Shown here: piece by piece, positions 17,732 to 27,514 of the stretch
How the letters are laid out: the number at the start of each line of letters is the position of its first letter
Numbering within the stretch: position 1 is the stretch's first letter
The notes under the pieces: generated by a model
What the model was told of the DNA's origin: nothing
The model's database searches: none
The model's input: only the letters and a program-made list of their open reading frames with translations
NCBI RefSeq assembly: GCF_012939995.1
Contig: NZ_SPMZ01000001.1
Location: 1-47,673 of the forward strand
DNA from: Candidatus Competibacter phosphatis
GTDB lineage: Bacteria; Pseudomonadota; Gammaproteobacteria; Competibacterales; Competibacteraceae
Direction: 5' to 3'
Length of the DNA: 47,673 bases
Made by a program: the position numbers and the translations under genes

Positions 17732-19471
17732 ATGAAAAAACATGCTGATCAGTCGATTGAGCGCAACCACGCCCCCTCGATCGGGAGAAACCACGGACCC
17801 CAAGCCGGGCTGAACCTGAGTGAACCCGCCGTGGTGGATTGCGGTTGGGGGCGGTTGTTATTTGGCCAGACCTTCAACGATCTGCGGCAACTGGCTGAAG
17901 TACTGCGCGAGGAGCGGCCCGGAAAACGGGATGTGGCGCTTTACCTGAGCGATCCCCATGTGGTTCTCTCCTATGCCCCTCAGGACCTCTTCCTGGACCC
18001 TTCCCATACCTTCCGGCTCTGGATCGAGCGCTACCAACCGTCCCGGAGACGACCCAAGGGTTTCCATGTGCGCCTCCTCAACAGCCGCGAGGACGCCAAC
18101 GCCATCCAGCGGCTCTACGTGGCACGTCGCATGGTCCCACCGGGAGCGGATTTCGTGTGGGACCAGCACGCCTCCCGGGTCCTGATCCACTGGGTCGCGG
18201 AAGACGAGCAAAACGGTGCCATCCTGGGCGTGGTGAGCGGTGTGGATCATGTGGCCGCCTTCGGCGATCAGGAGAACGGCACCAGCCTGTGGGCGCTCGC
18301 GGTGGATGCCCAAGCCCCCTATCCAGGGATCGGTGAGAATCTGGTACACCAGCTCGTCGAGTTCTTCCAGGCACGGGGACGTGCTTTCGTCGATCTCTCG
18401 GTGATGCACGACAACGTCAAGGCCATCAAACTCTATGAGCGACTCGGCTTCCAACGTATCCCGGTCTTCGCCCTGAAAAACAAAAACGCCTACAACGAGC
18501 CGCTGTTCCTCGGACCGACGCCCGAGGCCGACCTCAACCCTTACGCGGCCATCATCGTCAACGAGGCTCGTCGGCGCGGTATTGGCATCGAGGTGGTCGA
18601 CGCGGCCGCGAACTATTTCGCCTTGGTGCTCGGTGGACGGCGCATCGTCTGCCGGGAATCCCTGAGCGAGCTCACCACCGCGATTGCCATGAGCCGCTGT
18701 GACGACAAGGTGGTCACCCACCGGGTGCTGCGCCAGGCCGGTTTGCGGGTACCGGAGCAGGCCCGGGTCGAATCCCTGGACCAAGCCGAGGCGTTCCTGT
18801 CCCGACTGGAGCGGGTCGTGGTGAAACCCGCCCGCGGCGAACAGGGCGTGGGCATCAGCGTGGATGTGCACGACCCGGAAACCTTGGAGCAGGCCATCCG
18901 TGGCGCCCGGCACTACTGTGACACCGTGATCCTCGAAGAGTATGTCGAGGGTGAGGACCTGCGCATCGTGGTCATCAACTTCGAGGTCGTGGCCGCCGCC
19001 ATCCGCAAACCGGCCCAGGTGATAGGCAACGGCCAGCAGTCGGTGCGCGAACTGGCCGAGGCCAAGAGCCGACGGCGCCGTGCCGCCACCGGCGGTGAGA
19101 GCGCCATTCCCATGGATGCCGAAACGGAGCGCTGCATCGCCCTGGCGGGCTATGGCTGGGACTCCATCCTGCCCGAGGGAGAGGTGCTGCAGGTGCGCAA
19201 GACCGCCAACCTGCATACCGGCGGCACCATCCACGACGTGACCCCCGAGTTGCACCCGAAACTGGCGGCGGACGCGGTGGCGGCGGCTCGCGCGCTGGAG
19301 ATCCCGGTCACGGGGCTCGACTTCATCGTGCCGGCGGTTAACGGCCCGGACTATGTCATCATCGAAGCCAACGAGCGCCCCGGGCTTGCCAACCACGAGC
19401 CTCAGCCGACCGCCCAGCGCTTCGTCGACCTGCTGTTTCCGATGACCGCCGCCCGGGAGATCGCCAGTTGA
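17732..19471 (+). CDS. N-acetylglutaminylglutamine synthetase (GNAT + ATP-grasp)
   Basis: A 579-residue fusion. The N-terminal half has a GNAT acetyltransferase region (SLWALAVDAQAPYPGIGENL; LSVMHDNVKAIKLYERLGF). The C-terminal half is an ATP-grasp ligase (VVVKPARGEQGVGISVDVHD; ILEEYVEGEDLRIVVIN; ending VIIEANERPGL). This pairing acetylates glutamine and joins it to a second glutamine, giving N-acetylglutaminylglutamine, which the upstream amidotransferase converts to NAGGN, a compatible solute made under osmotic stress. The ATG at 17732 has GGAG about 8 bases upstream. The stop overlaps the TTG start of the next gene by three bases (TTGA), showing tight coupling. Confidence 0.9.
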   Translation: MKKHADQSIERNHAPSIGRNHGPQAGLNLSEPAVVDCGWGRLLFGQTFNDLRQLAEVLREERPGKRDVALYLSDPHVVLSYAPQDLFLDPSHTFRLWIERYQPSRRRPKGFHVRLLNSREDANAIQRLYVARRMVPPGADFVWDQHASRVLIHWVAEDEQNGAILGVVSGVDHVAAFGDQENGTSLWALAVDAQAPYPGIGENLVHQLVEFFQARGRAFVDLSVMHDNVKAIKLYERLGFQRIPVFALKNKNAYNEPLFLGPTPEADLNPYAAIIVNEARRRGIGIEVVDAAANYFALVLGGRRIVCRESLSELTTAIAMSRCDDKVVTHRVLRQAGLRVPEQARVESLDQAEAFLSRLERVVVKPARGEQGVGISVDVHDPETLEQAIRGARHYCDTVILEEYVEGEDLRIVVINFEVVAAAIRKPAQVIGNGQQSVRELAEAKSRRRRAATGGESAIPMDAETERCIALAGYGWDSILPEGEVLQVRKTANLHTGGTIHDVTPELHPKLAADAVAAARALEIPVTGLDFIVPAVNGPDYVIIEANERPGLANHEPQPTAQRFVDLLFPMTAAREIAS

Positions 19472-20577
19472 AGCTGCCCACCATCGACTCCGACTATCTG
19501 ATCAGTGTCCTCCTCAAGCTCCTCTCCACACCGAGCCCCTCCGGCTATACGGATCGAGTGGTGCACCTGGTATGCGAGGAACTCGAACGGCTACGGGTTC
19601 CCTTCGAACTAACGCGCCGTGGCGCCATCCGCGCGACCTTGAACGGTGCGGTGTCACAACCCGATCGCGCCATCGTGGCCCATGTCGACACACTGGGCGC
19701 CATGGTGAAGGGGCTGAAGGACAACGGGCGGTTGCGACTCGTGCCGGTGGGCCACTGGAACTCTCGCTTTGCGGAGGGTGCCCGCGGAACCCTGTTCATG
19801 GACATTGGCCAGATGCGGGGGACCATCCTGCCACTCAAGGCTTCCGGCCACACTTTCGCATCGGAGATCGACAACCAGCCTGGCGGTTGGGATCACGTCG
19901 AATTCCGCATCGACGCCGTGGTTCACAACCTCAAGGACCTGCTGCGCCTGGGTGTCCATGTGGGCGACTTCATCGCCATCGACACCACGCCGGAGGTGAC
20001 CGAGACCGGTTTCATCAACTCCCGCCATCTGGACGACAAGGCTGGCGCCGCCGTGCTGCTCACCGCCATCGAGGCGATCAAGCGCCTGGAACTGCCGCTG
20101 GCGGTGGATTGCCACCCACTGTTTACGATCTCGGAAGAGGTGGGTTCGGGTGCCTCCGCCGCCCTGCACCAGGACGTGGCCGAGATGCTGACCATCGACA
20201 ACGGCACCACGGCTCCCGGCCAGAATTCAAGCGAGTTTGGCGTCACGATTTCGATGGCGGACCAGACCGGACCCTTCGACTATCATCTCACCCACCGGAT
20301 CATCCAGCTCTGCCAGGAGTTCCAGATCCCCCATCAGCGCGATGTGTTTCGCTACTATCGCTCTGATAGCGCGGCCGCCGTCGAGGCGGGTAACGACGTG
20401 CGTACCGCCCTGGTGACCTTCGGTATCGACGCCTCCCATGGCTACGAGCGCATTCACATCGATGCCCTGGAAAGCCTGGCGCGTCTGGTGAGCGTTTACA
20501 TGCAAAGCCCACCGGTCTATGCCCGTGACCGCTACGACATGGGTCCGCGTACTGGTTTCCCGACTCAGCCGGGATGA
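19468..20577 (+). CDS. Osmoprotectant NAGGN system M42-family peptidase
   Basis: A 369-residue metallopeptidase of the M42 (glutamyl aminopeptidase/endoglucanase) family. Metal-ligand motifs are visible: VAHVDTLGAMV, the bridging-Asp stretch SRHLDDKAGAAVLL, ISEEVGSG with the catalytic Glu pair, and a C-terminal DASHGYERIH. In the NAGGN gene set this peptidase is the constant third member; it may degrade or recycle the osmolyte, but its exact role is not settled. The start is TTG at 19468, overlapping the synthetase stop, with GGGAGA about 8 bases upstream. The short gap after it and the opposing RNB gene mark the operon end. Confidence 0.88.
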   Translation: MKLPTIDSDYLISVLLKLLSTPSPSGYTDRVVHLVCEELERLRVPFELTRRGAIRATLNGAVSQPDRAIVAHVDTLGAMVKGLKDNGRLRLVPVGHWNSRFAEGARGTLFMDIGQMRGTILPLKASGHTFASEIDNQPGGWDHVEFRIDAVVHNLKDLLRLGVHVGDFIAIDTTPEVTETGFINSRHLDDKAGAAVLLTAIEAIKRLELPLAVDCHPLFTISEEVGSGASAALHQDVAEMLTIDNGTTAPGQNSSEFGVTISMADQTGPFDYHLTHRIIQLCQEFQIPHQRDVFRYYRSDSAAAVEAGNDVRTALVTFGIDASHGYERIHIDALESLARLVSVYMQSPPVYARDRYDMGPRTGFPTQPG

Positions 20578-20675
20578 CAAGGGGGCCAGCGACGCCCTGA
20601 GACTCGCGCCCAAAGCCACGCCAGTGAAAACAAGCGGATGCTTTGGGTCGGGGTTGATCGTGGTTTTTAGCGGGC

Positions 20676-22490
20676 TCAGCCGACCTTGAAATACGCCTCG
20701 CGCGCTGGCAGTTCAAGGCCGGTCAGCCGCAACGGCAAGGTGCTGTCCGGCGCCACGCTCTCGCTCACCTTGACACGCGCCTCCAGGGCCAGGTCGGGGA
20801 TCAGCACCACGCCGCGTGGCATCCGCTTTTCCACCAGCACGCCTTCGCCTTGCCAACCGGGATGTTGCTGTAGATAAACCACCGTCCAATGCTCGCGGGA
20901 CAAGCGTTCGGCCCGTCGTATGCCCCGCGCCGCCACCTCCGCCGCCCCGACTCGTTCGACGATCGCCTGGGCCTCCAATGGATCGCCGCCCCGCAGGAAC
21001 GCCCGCAACTGCTGGTGCGCGACCAAATCCAGATAACGCCGCAGCGGGCTGGTGACCTGGGCGTACACGTCGAGCCCCAAACCACCGTGCGGGCCGGGTT
21101 GGCCGCTGTACTGACGTGGGCGCAGGCTGCGGCGCAGGGCGTACATCGCCGCCAGTCCGGCCGGTTCACGGTCCGCGTCGCCCACCGCCACGTCCTGAGT
21201 GGTGAACGGAAACGGCAGTCCGTGCTCCAGCGCGAAGCGGGCCGCCGCTTCGCCGGCCATCAGCATCGCCTCGGTCACCAGCATTCGACTGCGCGAGCGG
21301 GGCAGCGGCTTGATGGCCACTTGCCCGTCGGCGACTTGCATCTTCACTTCCGGCAGATCGATGAACACCGCCCGGTTGGCGCGGCGGCGGGTCCGATGGC
21401 GCTGGGCCAGTTCGTGCAGAGTACGAAACGGCTCCTCGTCCAGCCGCAACTCCACTTCTTCATAGCTCAGCCGCTGAACTCGCACTCGGCTGGGCGCGAT
21501 CTCCACGTCGGTGACGACGCCATCGGCATCCAGCGTCAGGCCGAACGACAGCGCCGGCGTGACCTCGCTCAGCCCCAGGCCGAGTCGCGGCACCGCCTCC
21601 GCCGGCAGCATCGGCACGATGGTTTCCGGCAGATACAGGGTGGCGCCCCGCTCCCGTGCTTCCCGATCGGCGGGACTGTCCGGTGGCACCAGAGCGGCGG
21701 CGTCGGCGATATGCACCCACAAGCGATTGCCGTCCAGGCTGAGCGCATCGTCGGGATCGAGGTTGCCTTCATCGTCGATGGCGTAAGCCGCCAGCCCGGT
21801 CAAATCCAGCCGCGGTTCGTCCGGCAGTTCGGGCAGATCCACCGTCGCCACCGCCAGCGGCGCCCCAATCCGTCGAGGATAAGGGTTAACCATGCCATCC
21901 CAATACCCCAGGCGCAGCAGCAACCCATGGGCGCTTTCTGGATTCTGGCCACAGTCGAGCGCCTGCAACACTCGGCTCTGCTCGCGCTGGCCCCAGGCCA
22001 CTTCCTCGATTTCGTGCAGAAACACCGCATCCTCGGCGGCGCAGCGTCCAGCCCGGGCGCGGTTCAGAAATTCGCTCCAGGCTTCGCGTTCGGCCGCTTT
22101 CGCCTCGCGCACCGCCCGTTCCCGCGCCACCTCCGCCAGCGGCCGGACCGTGATCGCCTCGGGTGTGCCCTGAAAATACAAACCTTCGTCCAGCAGCCGC
22201 CAAGTGGCCCAGGCGGCGGCGGGCGTGTAGGCGCCGTAGACCAGTTCCGCCAGATCGGGCAAGGTGGTTTGCTCGCCCTCCAGCAACTCGCAGGCCGCCT
22301 CCACCTCGCCCGGCGGAAGATCCAACTCGCGCAACCCGCGCAACGGTCCGGGATGCAGCGGCAGCACATCCTTGGGGCGCACCCGCAGCGACCGGCCATC
22401 CTCCAGTTCGATCTCCAGTTTGTCGCCGAGACTGGCGACGCGGGCCGGACCGTTCTTGTAAAGCACCAAACTATGTTGCGGGATATTCAT
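20676..22490 (-). CDS. RNase II / RNB-domain exoribonuclease
   Basis: A 604-residue RNB-family 3'-5' exoribonuclease. The catalytic region contains AYAIDDEGNLDPDDALSLDG, with the Asp cluster that binds Mg, then LWVHIADAAALV, and the YAQVTSPLRRYLDLVAHQQL signature. The N-terminal part is a divergent RNA-binding segment, and the C-terminal part is a short S1-like domain. It is smaller than RNase R (about 800 residues) and close to RNase II in length. The ATG is preceded by GAGG at about 8 bases. Transcribed alone, opposite to the NAGGN operon and divergent from petABC. RNase II itself or a related RNB paralogue cannot be told apart here. Confidence 0.88.
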   Translation of the reverse strand: MNIPQHSLVLYKNGPARVASLGDKLEIELEDGRSLRVRPKDVLPLHPGPLRGLRELDLPPGEVEAACELLEGEQTTLPDLAELVYGAYTPAAAWATWRLLDEGLYFQGTPEAITVRPLAEVARERAVREAKAAEREAWSEFLNRARAGRCAAEDAVFLHEIEEVAWGQREQSRVLQALDCGQNPESAHGLLLRLGYWDGMVNPYPRRIGAPLAVATVDLPELPDEPRLDLTGLAAYAIDDEGNLDPDDALSLDGNRLWVHIADAAALVPPDSPADREARERGATLYLPETIVPMLPAEAVPRLGLGLSEVTPALSFGLTLDADGVVTDVEIAPSRVRVQRLSYEEVELRLDEEPFRTLHELAQRHRTRRRANRAVFIDLPEVKMQVADGQVAIKPLPRSRSRMLVTEAMLMAGEAAARFALEHGLPFPFTTQDVAVGDADREPAGLAAMYALRRSLRPRQYSGQPGPHGGLGLDVYAQVTSPLRRYLDLVAHQQLRAFLRGGDPLEAQAIVERVGAAEVAARGIRRAERLSREHWTVVYLQQHPGWQGEGVLVEKRMPRGVVLIPDLALEARVKVSESVAPDSTLPLRLTGLELPAREAYFKVG

Positions 22491-22916
22491 CGGGCCTCGG
22501 GGGATGCGGAGCGAATTGACCTTTCGGCGGCGGATGGGCGAATAAAGTACCAGAATTTATCGCGGCGCCGACCGGAATCCTGGATGACCGGCGGGTTGCG
22601 GCGCCATGAGCCTCCATGCATTCCGCCATTGCTTGCGCGGGAATGGCTCGCAAGGACCGAATGCCATTTACTTCGGTTCGCGGTCAAGCGCATAGACCTC
22701 ATACCCGCACTGCGGTACTATTTTCCGTCGTACCGTGTGGGAATCACGGGGGCCTGAACCGATTCATATGATGCGGCACTGCCGCGCGTTCTCCGAAAGC
22801 CGCCCGTCTCGGCCCAGCGGGGCGCACGACCGGGTTCCGGCAGACGCGAAACCGTGACGCCATCCGGGCCGCCAACCATTCATATCAACGATAAACCGAT
22901 AATCGGGAGACTGCTT
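22491..22916. other. Divergent intergenic region between RNB gene and petABC
   Basis: About 426 bases with no gene I can support. It must carry the promoters for both the leftward RNB gene and the rightward petABC operon. A 6-bp inverted repeat CGGTAC/GTACCG lies at 22713-22735. A TTGACC at about 22516 is followed 17-18 bases later by GAATAA, a weak promoter-like match toward petA. I see nothing else. Confidence 0.4.
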
Positions 22917-23516
22917 ATGAGTACGGTAGATGCCGTCGATCTCGGCAGACGCCGCTTTCTGACCGCCACGGCAACCGTGGTCGGCGGCGTGGGCGTGGCG
23001 TTCGTCGCCGTTCCATTCTTGAAATCCTGGTCGCCCAGCGAGCGCGCCCGGGCCGCCGGCGCACCGGTGGAAGCCGACATCAGCAAGCTGGAAGAAGGCG
23101 CCATGATGACCGTCGAATGGCGCGGCAAACCGGTCTGGCTGCTGAAACGCACCAAAAAAATGCTGGACGATTTGCCCACCCTCGACGATCAATTGCGCGA
23201 TCCCAAATCCCAAGAGACCAGCCAGCAACCCAAATACGCCCAGAACGCGTATCGCTCCATCAAATCCGAAACCCTGGTGCTGGTCGGCATCTGCACCCAT
23301 CTCGGCTGCTCGCCCACGTTCCGTCCCGACGTGGCACCCGCCGATCTGGGGCCGAACTGGAAAGGCGGCTTTTTCTGTCCCTGCCACGGTTCCCGCTTCG
23401 ACTTGGCCGGCCGCGTCTACAAGAGCGTGCCCGCGCCGCTCAACCTGGAAGTGCCTTCCTATCGGTATATGACCGATTCGCGGGTGTTGATTGGCGTTGA
23501 TCCGGAGACTGCATAA
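22917..23516 (+). CDS. petA: Ubiquinol--cytochrome c reductase Rieske iron-sulfur subunit
   Basis: A 199-residue Rieske protein of the cytochrome bc1 complex; it takes electrons from ubiquinol and passes them to cytochrome c1 in the periplasm. The N-terminus has a twin-arginine-type motif (RRRFLT) and one transmembrane anchor. The 2Fe-2S ligands are visible as CTHLGC (C126, H128, C131) and CPCHGS (C154, C156, H157). ATG at 22917 follows GGGAG. The stop and the petB start overlap (TAATG), so petA, petB and petC are one operon. Confidence 0.96.
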   Translation: MSTVDAVDLGRRRFLTATATVVGGVGVAFVAVPFLKSWSPSERARAAGAPVEADISKLEEGAMMTVEWRGKPVWLLKRTKKMLDDLPTLDDQLRDPKSQETSQQPKYAQNAYRSIKSETLVLVGICTHLGCSPTFRPDVAPADLGPNWKGGFFCPCHGSRFDLAGRVYKSVPAPLNLEVPSYRYMTDSRVLIGVDPETA

Positions 23517-24748
23517 TGGCGAACACACAAGGCACGACCGGTCTGCTCGGCTGGATCGACGAACGGTTTCCGCTGACCAAGTCGATCCGCGAGCACCTGA
23601 CCGAATACTACGCGCCGAAGAACTTCAATTTCTGGTACTTCTTCGGCTCGCTGGCGCTGCTGGTACTGGTCAACCAGATCCTGACCGGCATCTGGCTGAC
23701 CATGAGCTACAAACCGTCCGCCGCCGACGCCTTCGCCTCGGTCGAATACATCATGCGCGACGTGGACTGGGGCTGGCTGATCCGCTACATGCATTCCACC
23801 GGCGCCTCGGCCTTCTTCATCGTCGTCTACCTGCATATGTTCCGCGCCCTGATCTACGGCTCCTACAAGAAGCCGCGCGAGCTGATCTGGATCTTCGGCG
23901 TGCTGATTTTCCTCGCCCTGATGGCCGAGGCGTTCATGGGTTACCTGCTGCCCTGGGGTCAGATGTCCTATTGGGGTGCCCAGGTCATCATTTCGCTGTT
24001 CAGCGCCATCCCCGGCATCGGCCAGGATCTGTCGCTGTGGATTCGCGGCGACTACGTGGTGTCCGACGCCACCCTGAACCGCTTCTTCTCGCTGCATGTC
24101 ATCGCGGTGCCGCTGGTGCTGCTGGGGCTGGTGGTCGCCCACATCCTCGCCCTGCACGAAGTCGGCTCCAACAATCCCGACGGGGTCGAGATCAAGAAGG
24201 TAAAAGGCGAAGACGGCAAGCCGCTGGATGGCATCCCCTTCCATCCGTACTACACCGTCAAGGACCTGGTCGGCGTGGTGGCGTTCCTGATCTTCTTCTC
24301 GCTGGTGATCTTCTTCATGCCCGAGATGGGCGGCTACTTCCTCGAACACCCCAACTTCGACCCGGCCGACCCGCTGAAAACGCCGCCGCACATTGCGCCG
24401 GTGTGGTACTTCACGCCGTTCTACGCCATGTTGCGCGCGGTGCCGGATAAATTGGGCGGCGTGATTACCATGATTGGCGCCATCGTCATTTTGTTCTTCC
24501 TGCCTTGGCTGGACCGTAGCCCGGTGAAATCCATCCGCTATCGCGGGTTCATGTTCAAGTTGATACTCACCGCCTTCACGGTATCGTTCCTGATTCTGGG
24601 TTATCTGGGTGCCCTGCCGCCGAGTCCGGCCCGTACCACCATAGCGCAAACCTGCACCATCATTTATTTCGCCTTCTTCCTCGTGCTGCCGTTTCTGCCG
24701 GCACTCGAAAAGACCAAGCCTGTACCGGAAAGGGTGACCGAACAATGA
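23516..24748 (+). CDS. petB: Cytochrome b of the bc1 complex
   Basis: A 410-residue integral membrane subunit that holds hemes bL and bH and forms the quinol-oxidation and quinone-reduction sites. Haem-ligand histidines sit in the paired helices containing MHSTGASAFFIVVYLHMFRA and FFSLHVIAVPLVLLGLVVAH. GYLLPWGQMSYWGAQV is a strong family signature. The Qo motif reads PVWY (APVWYFTPFYAMLRA) rather than PEWY, a variant found in some bacteria. Length is normal for a proteobacterial full-length cytochrome b. The start overlaps the petA stop and the stop overlaps the petC start (ATGA). Confidence 0.96.
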   Translation: MANTQGTTGLLGWIDERFPLTKSIREHLTEYYAPKNFNFWYFFGSLALLVLVNQILTGIWLTMSYKPSAADAFASVEYIMRDVDWGWLIRYMHSTGASAFFIVVYLHMFRALIYGSYKKPRELIWIFGVLIFLALMAEAFMGYLLPWGQMSYWGAQVIISLFSAIPGIGQDLSLWIRGDYVVSDATLNRFFSLHVIAVPLVLLGLVVAHILALHEVGSNNPDGVEIKKVKGEDGKPLDGIPFHPYYTVKDLVGVVAFLIFFSLVIFFMPEMGGYFLEHPNFDPADPLKTPPHIAPVWYFTPFYAMLRAVPDKLGGVITMIGAIVILFFLPWLDRSPVKSIRYRGFMFKLILTAFTVSFLILGYLGALPPSPARTTIAQTCTIIYFAFFLVLPFLPALEKTKPVPERVTEQ

Positions 24749-25490
24749 AAAAAAATCATTCTCGCACTGGCGGTTCTGGCGCTGCCGGCCCTGAGCGTGG
24801 CATCCGGCGGCGAAGGTTATCACCTGATGACGGCGCCGATCGACTCCCACAACAAAGCGTCGCTGCAACGCGGCGCCAAGCTGTTCGTCAACTACTGCAT
24901 GGGCTGCCACTCGCTGGAGCACCAGCGCTACAACCGCATGGCCCGCGACATCGGTCTGACTGACGAACAGGTCAAGGAGAATCTGATCTTCACCGGCGCC
25001 AAGGTCGGCGACACGATGAAAAAACGCCATGCGCAAGAGCGAAGCCAAGGGTTGGTTCGGCGTGGTGCCGCCCGATCTGACCTTGATCGCCCGCTCGCGC
25101 GGCGTGGACTACCTATACACGTACTTACTGACCTTCTACGAAGATCCCAGTCGGCCGTTCGGCGTGAACAACGCCGCTTTCCCCAACGCGGGCATGCCAC
25201 ATGTGCTGTGGGAACTGCAAGGAATGCAGAAACCGATCTATGAAAAACACAAGAATGCCGAGGGCCACGAAGTCGAAACCCTCACGGGTTTCGAGCTGGT
25301 CCAGCCCGGCAGCATGAACCCGCCGCAGTTTAAGGAATCGATGGCAGACCTGGTCAACTTCCTGTCCTACGTCGGCGAACCCATCAAGCTGGAGCGTCAG
25401 CGGATCGGGGTTTGGGTGATCCTGTTCCTGGCGTTGGCCTTCGTGGTGTTCTATCTGCTCAAGAAGGAATACTGGAAAGACGTACACTGA
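24745..25490 (+). CDS. petC: Cytochrome c1 of the bc1 complex, broken by two homopolymer insertions
   Basis: Corrected length is about 247 residues. As written the frame breaks twice. At A8 (24748-24755), removing one A gives the signal peptide MKKIILALAVLALPALSVAS; as written the N-terminus is nonsense. At A6 (25019-25024), removing one A turns KKRHAQERS into KNAMRKSEAKGWFGVVPPDL, which is conserved cytochrome c1. The haem site CMGCH and the axial-Met region GMPHVLWELQG are present. A C-terminal membrane anchor (VWVILFLALAFVVFYLL) ends in KKEYWKDVH. An essential subunit broken twice in the same way beside intact petA and petB points to sequencing error. Confidence 0.93.
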
Positions 25491-25605
25491 CGCCGCCATC
25501 GGCGGAGGGCGCGGGTCGCTCTCCGCCAGGGCGTTGCGCTTGCTCATTCCTCCCCGTGCGCCATTGGGGAGGATCTCATCTCCCAACCCGCCGACCGACC
25601 CCGCC

Positions 25606-26010
25606 ATGACTTCGACCCGGCCCTATCTGATCCGCGCGCTTTACGAGTGGATCGAAGACAACGGCTTGACGCCGCACATTCTGGTCAACGCGGAATTGCC
25701 CGGCGTGGAGGTTCCCAAGCAGCATGTGCGCGATGGACAGATCGTGCTCAACATCAATTCGATCGCTGTGCGCGACCTGCGCCTGGGCAACGAATGGATC
25801 GAATTCAATGCCCGCTTCGGTGGCGTCGCCCGCACGGTCCACATTCCCATCACCGCCGTGCTGGCTATCTACGCCCGCGAGAACGGCCACGGCATGGCCT
25901 TCGGCGAGGAGATGGGTGGCGACGAACCGCCACCACCCGACAACGAACCGCAACCGGACAAACCGGCCGCCCGCACCGAACGCAGACCGGTGCTGAAGAT
26001 CGTGAAATAG
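25606..26010 (+). CDS. sspB: SspB, adaptor of the ClpXP protease
   Basis: A 134-residue protein starting MTSTRPYLIRALYEWIEDNG, with PHILV, QIVLNINSIAVRDL and VARTVHIPITAVLAIYARENG, all typical SspB. It carries ssrA-tagged proteins to ClpXP. The acidic, proline-rich linker (GGDEPPPPDNEPQPDKP) leads to the ClpX-binding tail RPVLKIVK, as in E. coli. In many proteobacteria sspA lies between petC and sspB; here it is absent and only 115 bases separate the two genes. Confidence 0.95.
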   Translation: MTSTRPYLIRALYEWIEDNGLTPHILVNAELPGVEVPKQHVRDGQIVLNINSIAVRDLRLGNEWIEFNARFGGVARTVHIPITAVLAIYARENGHGMAFGEEMGGDEPPPPDNEPQPDKPAARTERRPVLKIVK

Positions 26011-26013
26011 CCT

Positions 26014-26596
26014 TTACTTGATGTATTCGAACAACGTCACGACCTGCTTCACCCCCCCCCACCCGGCTGGCGACTTTGGCCGAGGCGTCAGCCTCAGCGG
26101 GTTTAACCAAACCCATCAAATAAACCACACCGCTCTCCGTAACCACCTTGACCCGGGTGGGATCGAAATCGGGAATCTGGATCTGGAACAGCGCGGATTT
26201 GACCTTGGTGGTCAGCAGCGCATCGTTGCTCTGCACGGACATGGAGTTGGGCGGACCGATCACCAATTCGTTGTAGACCAAACGGACCGGCGGTTCCTTC
26301 AGATCGCGGGCAATCTGCTCGGCCTGCTGCCGCGCCTGCGCCGACACCACCTCGCCGGTCAACAGCACCGCGCCGTTGTAGCTGGTGGTGGCGATCCGGT
26401 TGCCCGGCGGCAAGGTTCGCATGAACAAATCATAGAGCTTCAATTCGATGGTCTGATCGTCAACCACGGAGCCGGTGGTGCGGCGGTCGTGCGCCACGCT
26501 GACACCCATCGCTGTGCCACCGACAAAAAGCGCCGCGCATCCCCCCAGCAACACCATCGCCAGCACCGCGCTGGCCAAGCGTATCCACCACGTCAT
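26014..26596 (-). CDS. dolP: BON-domain outer-membrane lipoprotein (DolP/YraP-like), frameshift at C9
   Basis: Corrected length is about 193 residues. A lipoprotein signal peptide ends in the lipobox LGGC, and two BON domains follow ([42 protein letters not shown]). DolP/YraP maintains outer-membrane integrity. As written the last ~30 codons are out of frame. Removing one base of C9 (26052-26060) gives [16 protein letters not shown] and a stop at 26014, the standard end of this family. The ATG overlaps the diaA stop by four bases (ATGA), so the two genes are coupled, matching the yraO-yraP order elsewhere. Confidence 0.88.
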
Positions 26597-27189
26597 GATT
26601 CCTCCTTACCAAACAGTAGCCAGTCCACCAAATCGCACAAACAATGAATGATGAGAATGTGGGTTTCCTGAATTCGCGCCGTCGCCGGCGCCACGGCCCG
26701 TATTTCGATATTCCCGTTACCGAGTTGCTCGGCCATGCGTCCGCCGTCGCGGCCGGTCAGCGCCAAGGTCGCCATTCCCAATTCGCGGGCGGCGTCGATG
26801 GCCACCAGCACGTTCGGCGAATTGCCGCTGGTCGAGATCGCCAGTAACACGTCGCCCGACCGCCCTAACGCCCGTACCTGTCGGGCGAAAATCTGTTCGA
26901 AGGCATAGTCGTTGGCGATGGAGGTGAGCGCCGAGCTATCGGTGGTCAACGCGATGGCGGCCAACCCCGGCCGCTCGATCTCGAAGCGGTTGACCAGTTC
27001 GGCGGCGAAATGCTGGGCGTCGGCGGCTGACCCGCCATTACCGCAGACCAGGATTTTATTGCCCTGCCTCAATCGCTCGGCCAGCAGTTCGGCGGCCTGC
27101 ACGATGCGCGGCCCCATCGCCGCCAGGGTACGCTGCTTGGCTTCGAGGCTGGCGACGAAATGTCGTTCGATGCGTGTCAACGGTTCCAT
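26593..27189 (-). CDS. diaA: SIS-domain protein, DiaA/GmhA family
   Basis: A 198-residue SIS (sugar isomerase) protein. Signatures are [55 protein letters not shown] and the C-terminal [16 protein letters not shown]. The family contains phosphoheptose isomerase (GmhA) and DiaA, the DnaA-binding initiation factor. Direct coupling to the BON lipoprotein gene (yraO-yraP order) favours DiaA. The two cannot be separated fully by sequence alone. Confidence 0.85.
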   Translation of the reverse strand: MEPLTRIERHFVASLEAKQRTLAAMGPRIVQAAELLAERLRQGNKILVCGNGGSAADAQHFAAELVNRFEIERPGLAAIALTTDSSALTSIANDYAFEQIFARQVRALGRSGDVLLAISTSGNSPNVLVAIDAARELGMATLALTGRDGGRMAEQLGNGNIEIRAVAPATARIQETHILIIHCLCDLVDWLLFGKEES

Positions 27190-27514
27190 GAATTGATCCA
27201 GCGAAGGGTGGCGCGACCGGAAGAAGATTAGCGCGTATCGTTTCGATTGTTATCGTCGATTCGAGCATCGCACCTCCAAGGTACTCAAAAAGATGTTCCA
27301 GCCGCAAGCCGCAAGCCGTTTCATCGAATCGATGGTCGGGTTATTCCAGAGGATGGGACGGAAACATTGGCTTTTGGGCTGTACCGGGCGATCTGCCGGC
27401 ACAATCGAGAAGGACGACTGTGGCGTGCTGGTGGAGGCGTTGTTTGATCGGTGGATCATATCGAGACAGGACGGAGGTTGCCCGACTTGCTGCCGGACAA
27501 ACCAGGATGCGGGA
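27190..27514. other. Intergenic region between the TsdA-like gene and diaA
   Basis: About 325 bases between the end of the TsdA-like cytochrome gene and the start of diaA, both on the minus strand. The open frames in it resemble no family. It probably holds the diaA promoter. I see no terminator hairpin with a T-run and no repeat worth reporting. Confidence 0.4.

Noticed and set aside
17858..19396. 512-codon antisense open frame over the NAGGN synthetase
   Set aside because: High GC leaves long open antisense frames; the forward gene has clear GNAT and ATP-grasp motifs and this frame has none.
20889..22757. 622-codon plus-strand open frame over the RNB gene
   Set aside because: Antisense shadow rich in Arg/Gln/His with no family motif, opposite a clear RNB protein.
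23459..25048. 529-codon minus-strand open frame over petBC
   Set aside because: His/Gln/Asp-rich antisense shadow of cytochrome b, without motif.
24745..25490. Cytochrome c1 as a pseudogene or programmed frameshift gene
   Set aside because: Two independent one-base gains in A-runs, the same rule as in unrelated genes, and an essential complex otherwise intact.
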